Shown here: in pieces, positions 1-6,949 of the stretch | How positions within the stretch are numbered: the stretch's first letter is position 1 | How the letters are laid out: every line of letters starts with the position of its first letter | From: Nitrospira sp. | GTDB lineage: Bacteria > Nitrospirota > Nitrospiria > Nitrospirales > Nitrospiraceae | Direction: 5' to 3' | DNA: 9,867 bases | Assembly (NCBI GenBank): GCA_024998705.1 | Contig: JACOEF010000399.1 | Location: forward strand, 1-9,867 | Notes under the pieces: generated by a model | What the model was told of the DNA's origin: nothing | What the model saw: only the letters and a program-made list of their open reading frames with translations | The model's database searches: none | Made by a program: the position numbers and the translations under genes

Positions 1-2
1 CT

Positions 3-1571
3 GAAATCGAGAACCGCCTGGGCTGGCTGACCGTCCTCGACCACATGCAGGACGGGCTCGCCGAATTACGAAACTTCGCGCAGGCGGCCCGAGAAGCTCG
101 CACCACCGACGTCGTGTTGCTCGGAATGGGCGGAAGCAGCTTGGGGCCTGAAGTCCTCCGTTGCACATTTGGTTCCTCCAAAGGCTCGCCCAAACTCTGG
201 GTACTGGACTCCACGGTCCCAGGCTGGGTCCGGCAAGTGACGAAAGCGATTCAGCCAGCGCGAACCCTCTTTCTCGTGGCCAGCAAGTCCGGCGGAACGA
301 TTGAAGTCATGTCACTCTTCGCTCACTTCTGGGAGCTTGTCCGGCGAACCAAAGGCAATCGAGGCGGAGCCCAGTTTGTCGCCATCACAGACCCCGGCAC
401 CGGACTCGAACAGCTCGCGCGCGAGCGCGGGTTTTGGCGCACGTTCACCAATCAGCCGGACATCGGCGGACGATACTCCGTCCTCTCCTACTTTGGCCTG
501 GTACCCGCCGCACTGCTGGGGCTCGACGTAGGCAAACTCCTCAGCCGGGCGCTCGCCATGCGTGAAGCCTGCCGACACACCACTGATCCAAGAGACAATC
601 CGGGAGCGGCCCTGGGAGGGATGATGGCCGCCATGGCCATGGCAGGGCGGGACAAGGTCACACTGCTGACCTCCCCCACGCTCAATTCGTTTGGCCTCTT
701 GGTAGAACAACTCCTCGCAGAAAGCACCGGCAAGGAAGGAACCGGAATTGTGCCCGTGGCCGGTGAACCCCTGGCCTCGCCGACCGCCTATGGAGCCGAT
801 CGGTTCTTCGTTGCACTTCGACTCACAGGCGACCGCAATGCCGCGCTGGATCGATCCATCCTCACCCTGCAACGGGCCGGGCATCCTGTATTTCGATTGA
901 ACCTGACCGACCGCTACGACTTGGGAGGGGAGTTTTTCCGTTGGGAGTTTGCCACCGCAGTCGCAGGACACGCGCTCGGCATCCATCCGTTCGACCAGCC
1001 GAACGTGCAGGAGAGCAAAGACAACACAGGACGCGTCTTACACGAGGTTGAAACACAGGGACGAGTCCCCTCGCTGCCGATGCTCACGCCCAAGCAAGCA
1101 CTGACTCAATTGCTCGAACAGGCCGCGCCGCATCGCTACCTGGCCATTCTAGCCTACACGACACCCAACCCTCAGCTGGACGCCTCCATACGAGCGTTGC
1201 GCAAGGCGGTCATGCGGCGCCACCAGATCGCCACCACGGCAGGTTATGGCCCTCGCTACTTGCATTCCACCGGACAACTCCACAAAGGTGGCCCGAACAG
1301 CGGCCTGTTCCTCGAATTTGTGGACAACATGAAACCTGACGTTCCGGTCCCTGAAAAGTTCTATTCGTTCGGCACGCTGGCCCAGGCGCAAGCCATCGGC
1401 GACCTACAATCGTTACAGACGCATCAACGTCCAGCCGTCCGCATCGCTCTTGGATCCAATCCCGTACGCACCATCCGAAGCCTGATTGCCATGCTCACAC
1501 CGACCAGAGCCGGTCGTCGTAAACCCGCTGCGAAAAAACGTCCTCTAGCCAAACGCCGCCCGCACCGTTGA
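3..1571 (+). CDS. pgi: Glucose-6-phosphate isomerase, 5'-truncated; probably the Pgi half of a transaldolase/Pgi fusion
   Basis: Interconverts glucose 6-phosphate and fructose 6-phosphate in the cytoplasm. The frame is open to the left edge: fourteen codons (EIENRLGWLTVLDH) precede the first ATG at 45, so that ATG is not the true start. Visible motifs are GMGGSS (nt 123-140) and SKSGGT (282-299), which form the SIS-type sugar-phosphate site. They are followed by GGRYSVLS (465-488, the Pgi signature), STGKEG (723-740), QPNVQESKDNT (996-1028) and HSTGQLHKGGP (1263-1295). From memory of the family, the NRLGWL linker, QPNVQESKDNT and the HSTGQLHKGGP form are typical of the isomerase half of bifunctional Tal-Pgi proteins of roughly 950 residues, so a transaldolase domain probably lies upstream; this is inference. 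The C-terminus ends in an unusual Lys/Arg-rich tail (1497-1568). The stop lies 3 nt before pgl. The isomerase assignment is very secure, the fusion is likely. Confidence 0.95.
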   Translation, partial: EIENRLGWLTVLDHMQDGLAELRNFAQAAREARTTDVVLLGMGGSSLGPEVLRCTFGSSKGSPKLWVLDSTVPGWVRQVTKAIQPARTLFLVASKSGGTIEVMSLFAHFWELVRRTKGNRGGAQFVAITDPGTGLEQLARERGFWRTFTNQPDIGGRYSVLSYFGLVPAALLGLDVGKLLSRALAMREACRHTTDPRDNPGAALGGMMAAMAMAGRDKVTLLTSPTLNSFGLLVEQLLAESTGKEGTGIVPVAGEPLASPTAYGADRFFVALRLTGDRNAALDRSILTLQRAGHPVFRLNLTDRYDLGGEFFRWEFATAVAGHALGIHPFDQPNVQESKDNTGRVLHEVETQGRVPSLPMLTPKQALTQLLEQAAPHRYLAILAYTTPNPQLDASIRALRKAVMRRHQIATTAGYGPRYLHSTGQLHKGGPNSGLFLEFVDNMKPDVPVPEKFYSFGTLAQAQAIGDLQSLQTHQRPAVRIALGSNPVRTIRSLIAMLTPTRAGRRKPAAKKRPLAKRRPHR

Positions 1572-1574
1572 CGT

Positions 1575-2357
1575 ATGTCCCAGGCGCCAGACATCCACAT
1601 CTGCCCTGACTCCCAAAAACTGGCCCGTGCCGCGGCAGAGCGCTTCCTCAACGTGGGTCGGCAAGCCATCGCCGAACGGAATCGTTTCCTGGTGGCCCTC
1701 TCGGGCGGGTCAACTCCGAAGTCGCTGTACTCGATCCTGACTAGCGAGGAATACGCACCGCAACTCGACTGGAGCAAGGGGCACTTTCTGTTCGGCGACG
1801 AGCGCAACGTACCGCCGACACATGCCGACAGCAATTTCGCCATGGCGGACGCCATGTTCTTCAGGCCATTGCACATCTCCCCGACTCACATTCATCGGAT
1901 CCATGGCGAAGATTCGCCCGACACCGCCGCAGTTCAGTATGAAGACACCCTGCGACGCCTCACTGCGACCGGCACCGGACAATGGCCGCAATTGGACCTT
2001 GTCCTCCTGGGAATGGGCGATGACGGCCATACCGCCTCCCTCTTCCCCGGCACCACAGCACTGGCCGAGCAGACGCGTTGGGTGGTTCCCGGCACTTCGC
2101 CTCAAGGAACTCGGGCACGGATGACCCTTACCCTAGGTGTGATCAATCACGCGAGTGTGATACTGTTCCTCGTTACCGGACTCAACAAAGCCACCGTTGT
2201 CCGGCGCATTCTGGAGCCAAGGCTCGGCGATCCCGGTCCATACCCTGCGGCCTTGGTTCGACCTGAGACCGGACGACTCTTCTGGTATCTTGATCGCGCC
2301 GCGGCATCAGAATTGACGGCGGCTACACACGATTTGTCATCGCGAGAGGCACCATGA
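1575..2357 (+). CDS. pgl: 6-phosphogluconolactonase (DevB/Pgl family)
   Basis: Hydrolyses 6-phosphoglucono-delta-lactone to 6-phosphogluconate, the second step of the oxidative pentose-phosphate pathway; cytoplasmic. The product is 260 residues, slightly longer than the family's usual 220-250. It carries the three hallmark blocks: SGGSTPKSLY (residues 43-52, phosphate binding), FGDERNVPPTHADSN (73-87) and LLGMGDDGHTASLFPGT (144-160), the last with the catalytic Asp/His region. A late LVTGLNKATVVRRIL block (199-213) also matches the family. The start ATG lies only 3 nt after the pgi stop and has no obvious Shine-Dalgarno, which suggests reinitiation or coupling. The stop overlaps the glk start as ATGA. 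Its place between pgi and glk fits a dedicated G6P-oxidation operon. No missing residues or frame breaks were seen. Confidence 0.96.
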   Translation: MSQAPDIHICPDSQKLARAAAERFLNVGRQAIAERNRFLVALSGGSTPKSLYSILTSEEYAPQLDWSKGHFLFGDERNVPPTHADSNFAMADAMFFRPLHISPTHIHRIHGEDSPDTAAVQYEDTLRRLTATGTGQWPQLDLVLLGMGDDGHTASLFPGTTALAEQTRWVVPGTSPQGTRARMTLTLGVINHASVILFLVTGLNKATVVRRILEPRLGDPGPYPAALVRPETGRLFWYLDRAAASELTAATHDLSSREAP

Positions 2358-3439
2358 TCCTGGCAGGCGATATCGGAGGCACAAAAACCAATCTGGCGCT
2401 CTACGATTGGACGACCGAACGGGTCGAGCCGATCCTCGAAGATAGTTTCCACAGCGCAGACTATAAGACCCTCGAAGAAATTATTGAAGAGTTTCTCAGT
2501 ATGCCGCTCCCCAAGCCGTCCGCAGAAGACGAGCTGGATGATCAGCCCGTTGAAGCGCCGGCAGAAGGAACCACCGAGACACCGGAACTTCCCCCCGAGC
2601 CCATCAAATTAACGGCAGCGTGCTTCGGCGTGGCGGGGCCGGTGATCGATAACCGTTGCCGCACCACCAATCTTCCCTGGGTCATCGATGGCGCCGCACT
2701 CGCGGAACGATTCACCATCCCCCAGGTGCGACTACTCAATGACCTCGAAGCAACCGCCCACGGCCTTCTCCTGCTCCGTGCCGATGAGATCACGGTGTTG
2801 AACGACGGAGCCCCACCGAAGAAAAAGCAGGCCCTCGCCCTGATCGCGGCCGGGACCGGACTCGGGGAATGTATTCTCTATTGGGATGGAACCCGCTACC
2901 GCCCCATACCGTCGGAAGGCGGGCACACCGACTTTGCTCCGAATAGCGACAGCGAAATCGACTTGCTGCGCTACCTACGTGGCAGCTATTTGCACGTCAG
3001 CTACGAACGCATCGTATCCGGGCCCGGCCTCCATGCCATCTACGAATATCTGCGCGACTCCAAGAAAAATGAACCGACTTGGTTGGCGGAGAAGATCAAA
3101 GCCGGCAATCCTGCCGCCGAGATTGCCGACGCCGGCCTCAAGGGACAGGCCGAGATCGCCACACAGGCCTTGGACTTATTTGCCTCAATTTATGGCGCCG
3201 AAGCCGGCAACCTCGCGCTCAAAGCACTCACACTCGACGGAGTCTACGTTGCCGGGGGGATTGCCCCCAAATTGCTGAAGAAACTACAGGACGGTTCGTT
3301 TATGCGCGGGTTCACAAACAAGGGCCGCTACAAACGGATGATGGGCCAGATTCCGGTGAAGATCGTGATGAACGACAAAACCGCCCTGCTTGGCGCCGCC
3401 TCGATGGCGGCACAACTCACATCCTCGCCCTCCTCATGA
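2354..3439 (+). CDS. glk: Glucokinase (Glk family, PF02685) with an acidic Pro-rich insertion
   Basis: Phosphorylates glucose to glucose 6-phosphate with ATP, feeding pgi and the pentose-phosphate route; cytoplasmic. The N-terminal phosphate-binding loop GDIGGTKTNLALYD (residues 5-18) is followed by FGVAGPV (91-97), LLNDLEATAHG (127-137, with Asp130 as the likely catalytic base), AAGTGLGECIL (165-175), SEGGHTDFAP (187-196), SGPGLHAIYEYL (222-233) and an AGGIAPKLL block near residue 300. These match the hexokinase-like Glk family and not the ROK type, because the ROK zinc-site cysteines are not seen. At 361 residues it is longer than the usual 320-330. The excess is mainly an acidic, proline-rich stretch at residues 52-84, just before the strand leading to FGVAGP. 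The start overlaps the pgl stop (ATGA), with AGAGG four nt upstream as a ribosome binding site. The stop overlaps the first rpiA ATG. Confidence 0.94.
   Translation: MILAGDIGGTKTNLALYDWTTERVEPILEDSFHSADYKTLEEIIEEFLSMPLPKPSAEDELDDQPVEAPAEGTTETPELPPEPIKLTAACFGVAGPVIDNRCRTTNLPWVIDGAALAERFTIPQVRLLNDLEATAHGLLLLRADEITVLNDGAPPKKKQALALIAAGTGLGECILYWDGTRYRPIPSEGGHTDFAPNSDSEIDLLRYLRGSYLHVSYERIVSGPGLHAIYEYLRDSKKNEPTWLAEKIKAGNPAAEIADAGLKGQAEIATQALDLFASIYGAEAGNLALKALTLDGVYVAGGIAPKLLKKLQDGSFMRGFTNKGRYKRMMGQIPVKIVMNDKTALLGAASMAAQLTSSPSS
2507..2605 (+). other. Low-complexity acidic/proline-rich insertion inside Glk
   Basis: This stretch encodes residues 52-84 of glucokinase. It is made almost entirely of Pro, Glu, Asp, Ala and Thr, with repeated E-P/P-E pairs, and lies between the first helix after the ATP-binding loop and the FGVAGPV block. 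In compact Glk proteins the two conserved parts are joined by a much shorter connection. The reading frame is intact and the codon use looks like that of its neighbours, so it is probably a disordered surface loop rather than a sequencing error. Its function is unknown. Confidence 0.6.
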
Positions 3440-4152
3440 CGCCATCTATCATGACAACACAATTTGATCTCGATTCCGAAAAGAAGCGCGCGGCGCTGAA
3501 AGCCGCCGAGTATGTAGGCGACGGCATGGTCGTCGGTCTGGGAACCGGTACGACATCGAAACATTTGATCATCGCCCTCGGGGAGCGTGTTCGCGCAGGG
3601 CTGAAAATCCACGCCGTACCGACATCCCATGACACAGCGGCCCTGGCGAGACAGTCCGGCATTCCCCTCATCGACTCCGACAACGCGTGGATGATTGATG
3701 TGGCCATCGACGGAGCCGACCAAGTCGATCCCGCCTTGAACCTCGTAAAAGGCGGCGGAGGCGCATTGCTCAAGGAAAAAATTGTGGCCGCCGCAGCCAA
3801 GCGCTTTATCGTGATGGTCGACCACACGAAACTCGTCCCGGCGCTCGGCGGCAGTTTCCCCTTGCCGATTGAAGTCGTACCGTTCGGATGGGGCAGCACG
3901 GCACGGAACATTGAACAAGCCTCAGGAGGCAAGGCGGTCCTACGCGAGCGAAACGGCGTCGTGTTCCAGACCGAAGCAGGCCACGTGATCCTCGATCTGC
4001 ACATGCCGAAGATCACCGATCCAGCCACCCTCGAAATAGAACTCAACCCGATTCCCGGCATCGTTGAAACCGGACTGTTTATTGGACGGACCAGCATCCT
4101 GATCGTCGGCCATGCACAGGGTACGGACGTCACCCTTGCCGCGGAGTCATGA
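3436..4152 (+). CDS. rpiA: Ribose-5-phosphate isomerase A
   Basis: Interconverts ribulose 5-phosphate and ribose 5-phosphate in the pentose-phosphate pathway; cytoplasmic. Motifs, numbered from the ATG at 3436, are GLGTGTT (34-40, phosphate loop), DVAIDGADQVD (88-98), LVKGGGGALLKEKI (103-116) and DHTKLV. The catalytic set known from E. coli RpiA (Asp81, Asp84, Lys94, Glu103) maps with a constant offset of 11 to Asp92, Asp95, Lys105 and Glu114, so the enzyme should be active. The length of 238 residues is slightly above the usual 220-230. The ATG at 3436 overlaps the glk stop as ATGA, which fits the operon's pattern; an in-frame ATG at 3451 (233 residues) is an alternative. Neither start has a clear Shine-Dalgarno. 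The frame stays open upstream inside glk, but that part has no family similarity. The last codons overlap an ATG at 4149. Confidence 0.96.
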   Translation: MTPSIMTTQFDLDSEKKRAALKAAEYVGDGMVVGLGTGTTSKHLIIALGERVRAGLKIHAVPTSHDTAALARQSGIPLIDSDNAWMIDVAIDGADQVDPALNLVKGGGGALLKEKIVAAAAKRFIVMVDHTKLVPALGGSFPLPIEVVPFGWGSTARNIEQASGGKAVLRERNGVVFQTEAGHVILDLHMPKITDPATLEIELNPIPGIVETGLFIGRTSILIVGHAQGTDVTLAAES

Positions 4153-4346
4153 AGGGCGATCAGGCCGACCCTCCGGTGACTCGACGACAGGCGGGGCTAC
4201 TGGCCACACGAGTCCTTACCAACGCAGTGGTATGGTTGGGAGTCTGGCACGGCGCCCCCTCATTGTTTTTCGTCCCTGCGGCCTGGAGCCGCCCGAATCC
4301 ACCACACAACCATCGACAGTCGAATCAACACACCATGGGTGCATCT
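4153..4346 (+). other. rpiA-aminopeptidase interval, possibly an N-terminal extension
   Basis: This stretch lies between the rpiA stop and the first family-like codon of the aminopeptidase. It is open in the aminopeptidase frame back to an ATG at 4149 that overlaps the rpiA stop (ATGA). GGAG ends only 2 nt before that ATG, too close for a normal ribosome binding site. Translated, it contains two adjacent arginines followed by a hydrophobic, tryptophan-rich segment (about residues 22-46 from 4149) and then a Pro/Asn/His/Gln-rich stretch that looks non-conserved. It may be an untranslated leader with its own promoter, or a real extension with a signal-anchor-like segment. I saw no convincing promoter boxes or terminator hairpin in it. 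Confidence 0.4.
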
Positions 4347-6926
4347 ATGACGACTCACGATCCATACAGACTTCCGCGCCATGTCATCCCGTCTCATTAC
4401 GACTTGCGTATCGAACCGGACCTCCAGGCACATTCGTTCACCGGCCACGAGGTCGTCACACTGACGGTGACCGAACCGACGACTGAGATTCTCTTGAATG
4501 CGACCGAATTGGACATCTCGACGGCGACATTGTCCGGCGACGGACCGCCGCCGCGCACCGGGACGGTGCGGATGGACGAGGACCATCAGCGATGCCACAT
4601 CACCTTCCCGTCGGTCATTCACCCCGGCGCCTGGAAATTGAGCCTCGCCTTTCGCGGCATACTGAACGATAAATTGCGCGGGTTCTATCGGAGCAGCTAC
4701 AAGGATGAGCAGGGCGTCACGCACAATTTGGCCGCAACCCAGTTCGAAGCGACCGACGCCCGGCGGGCCTTCCCTTGTTGGGACGAACCTCAATTCAAGG
4801 CCGTCTTCGCCGTCACCCTCGCGATCGATCCTGCGATGACCGCCATCTCGAATACCCGGATCGTGGACGATCGACAAGAGGGCGAAAAGCGAGTGCTGCG
4901 CTTCGCGGAATCCATGAAGATGTCCACGTATCTCGTGGCCTTCATCGTCGGGAAACTCGAATCGACAGCCACCACCATGGCTCAGCAAACCCCGGTCCGC
5001 CTCTGGTCCGTGCCCGGCAAACAGCACCTGACTCCGTTCGGCCAAGACATCGCCGTCTACTCGCTGAATTTTCTCGCCGACTACTACGGCATCCCCTATC
5101 CAGGCGACAAGCTGGATCTCATCGCCATCCCCGACTTCGCGTCAGGAGCGATGGAAAATCTGGGCGCGATCACGTTCCGTGAAACCGCCTTGCTGCTGGA
5201 CCAGCGCACGGCCACCCACGCGGAGCAGGGACGAATCGCGGATGTGGTCGCGCACGAGAATGCCCACATGTGGTTCGGCGACCTCGTGACCATGGCCTGG
5301 TGGAACGGGCTCTGGCTCAATGAGGCCTTCGCCACATTCATGGAAATGCTGGTGGTTGATGCCTGGAAACCGGAATGGGAACGCTGGACCGCCTTTGGCG
5401 TCTCACGCGCCGCCGCCCTGTCGGTGGATGGTCTGCTCAGCACAAGACCGATTGAGTTCCCCGTGCGCGCGCCTAAAGAAGCCGAAGCCATGTTCGACGT
5501 GCTGACCTATGAAAAGGGGGCCTCCGTCCTGCGCATGCTGGAACAGCATATAGGCCCGACGGTGTTCAGGGACGGCGTCCGCCACTATCTGACGACACAT
5601 GCCTATGGGAACGCAGAGACCACCGACCTCTGGGTCTCGCTCGCGCATGCCTCACAACAGAATGTTCCGGCGCTCATGAACGAGTGGATCTTCTCGCCGG
5701 GATATCCCTTGCTCTCACTTGCCGTCGACTCTGCTTCTACCCTGACCCTCACGCAACGTCGCTTCACTTACGCCGAAGACTCTACGGCAACATCGTCCGG
5801 TACCCCTGCGCAACTCTGGCAGGTTCCGATTCAGTTACGTATCAACAGTGCGCGGGGCGTTGAAACCAAGCGCGTGCTGCTCAGCGAGCGGGAGAGCCGC
5901 ATCCCGTTGCCGAAGGATTGGACATCGATATTGGCGAATGAGGGCGGGCATGGGTTTTACCGCGTTCGCTACAGCACAGAGCTCCTCAACGGCCTGCAAC
6001 AGACTGGCCTCCAGAGCCTGGCTCCCGTCGAACGGTTTAATCTCCTGAACGACACGTGGGCCTCTACCGTCGCCGGCATGGTGACTCCGGCCGACTATCT
6101 CAGCTTGACCGAACATTTCCGTGGCGAACAGGATCCCCACGTCTGGGCCGTAATGCTCGGATCATTCTCCACCATGAATCACCTGCTGAGCGAGGAGGAC
6201 CGCCCACTGTTGGCCGCCTTCGTGCGTAATCGTCTCACCCCGACATTCCAGAAACTGGGATGGACGCCGCGTGCCGACGAGCGGGATCTGGTGAAAGAAC
6301 TACGCGGTGACGTGATTCGCGCCTTGGGCACATTGGGACGTGACCACAGCGTCCAAACCCAGGCGCTGGAAGCGTATACGGCCTTGCATCAACAGACTCG
6401 ACCGATTGACCCCAATGTCATCCCGGCACTCGTGTCCATCCTGGCCTTCACAGGCGATGACACGCGGTACGAGGAATTTCTCAACCGCTTCCACAAGGCC
6501 TCCACCCCGCAGGAAGAGCGCCGCTATCTCTTCTCCCTCGCGGCCTTCCGGCTACCCGCCCTACTGGAGCGCACCCTGGCGAAAACCCTCACCGACGAGA
6601 TCCGCACCCAAGACGCACCGTTCCTCGTCAGCAGCCTGCTGCACAATGTCTATATCCGGGAAAAGGCCTGGGAGTTTGTGAAAAGTAATTGGGAACAGAT
6701 GGACCGGCAGTTCCCCAAGAGTGGACTGCGCCGCATGTGCGGAGGAATCACCGGCCTCTCAACCCCTGAATTGGAGCGAGACGTCAGAGCATTCTTCACC
6801 TCACGGAAGATCGATCTGGGCGGCAAGACTCTGGAACAGTACCTGGAACAACTGCATATCGCCGTGCGATTTCGGGAACGCGACCGCGACGCCATTCGCG
6901 CGGCCCTGGCACGCCCAGCGATATAG
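4347..6926 (+). CDS. M1 family zinc aminopeptidase with ERAP1-like C-terminal domain
   Basis: Removes N-terminal residues from peptides using a single zinc ion; most likely cytoplasmic peptide turnover. From the chosen ATG the product is 859 residues, normal for puromycin-sensitive-type M1 enzymes. The order is an N-terminal beta domain beginning DPYRLPRHVIPSHYDL, GAMENLG (267-273, substrate N-terminus site), zinc motif HENAH (303-307) with the third ligand Glu326 after exactly 18 residues (NEAF), and catalytic Tyr388 in TYEKGASVLR. A long C-terminal half carries GGHGFYRVRY, typical of the ERAP1_C domain. The start at 4347 was chosen because family-like sequence begins there and a weak GGGTG precedes it. 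ATG 4335 (863 residues) and ATG 4149 (925 residues) are in frame, the last overlapping the rpiA stop. It lies downstream of the sugar operon on the same strand with no metabolic link that I recognise. The stop is 16 nt from the convergent permease stop. Confidence 0.93.
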   Translation: MTTHDPYRLPRHVIPSHYDLRIEPDLQAHSFTGHEVVTLTVTEPTTEILLNATELDISTATLSGDGPPPRTGTVRMDEDHQRCHITFPSVIHPGAWKLSLAFRGILNDKLRGFYRSSYKDEQGVTHNLAATQFEATDARRAFPCWDEPQFKAVFAVTLAIDPAMTAISNTRIVDDRQEGEKRVLRFAESMKMSTYLVAFIVGKLESTATTMAQQTPVRLWSVPGKQHLTPFGQDIAVYSLNFLADYYGIPYPGDKLDLIAIPDFASGAMENLGAITFRETALLLDQRTATHAEQGRIADVVAHENAHMWFGDLVTMAWWNGLWLNEAFATFMEMLVVDAWKPEWERWTAFGVSRAAALSVDGLLSTRPIEFPVRAPKEAEAMFDVLTYEKGASVLRMLEQHIGPTVFRDGVRHYLTTHAYGNAETTDLWVSLAHASQQNVPALMNEWIFSPGYPLLSLAVDSASTLTLTQRRFTYAEDSTATSSGTPAQLWQVPIQLRINSARGVETKRVLLSERESRIPLPKDWTSILANEGGHGFYRVRYSTELLNGLQQTGLQSLAPVERFNLLNDTWASTVAGMVTPADYLSLTEHFRGEQDPHVWAVMLGSFSTMNHLLSEEDRPLLAAFVRNRLTPTFQKLGWTPRADERDLVKELRGDVIRALGTLGRDHSVQTQALEAYTALHQQTRPIDPNVIPALVSILAFTGDDTRYEEFLNRFHKASTPQEERRYLFSLAAFRLPALLERTLAKTLTDEIRTQDAPFLVSSLLHNVYIREKAWEFVKSNWEQMDRQFPKSGLRRMCGGITGLSTPELERDVRAFFTSRKIDLGGKTLEQYLEQLHIAVRFRERDRDAIRAALARPAI

Positions 6927-6949
6927 CGAGAACGGCCGGCCGTCACTCG
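6927..6949. other. Convergent stop-to-stop junction with a perfect 12-bp GC palindrome
   Basis: Only 16 nt separate the aminopeptidase stop from the permease stop on the other strand. A perfect palindrome, ACGGCCGGCCGT, fills 6932-6943 and touches the permease stop codon. It can be extended through a small internal bulge by CGAG (6927-6930) pairing with CTCG (6946-6949). Being symmetric, the hairpin would form in either transcript, as expected of a shared bidirectional end signal. No T-run follows on either strand, so it is not a standard intrinsic terminator. It might instead be a 3'-end-stabilising or pausing hairpin, or chance in GC-rich DNA. Confidence 0.35.

Noticed and set aside
312..986. 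A 224-codon open frame antisense to pgi
   Set aside because: It lies entirely inside the conserved isomerase region and its translation is low-complexity Gly/Ser/Glu-rich with no family motif.
3079..3435. Upstream extension of the rpiA frame into glk
   Set aside because: These codons are an out-of-frame reading of conserved glk sequence; RpiA-like sequence starts only after 3436.
3417..4133. A 238-codon open frame antisense to almost the whole of rpiA
   Set aside because: It mirrors rpiA in length and position, shows no recognisable motifs, and rpiA is secure on the plus strand; long antisense frames are expected in GC-rich coding DNA.
4211..4270. Possible intrinsic terminator after rpiA (GC-rich stretch followed by TTTTT at 4266-4270)
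   Set aside because: The only stem I could draw is three base pairs (GGC/GCC) and it does not abut the T-run.
4260..5045. A 261-codon open frame antisense to the aminopeptidase start region
   Set aside because: It is Arg/Gly-rich without motifs, and the opposite strand carries clear M1 sequence over most of it.
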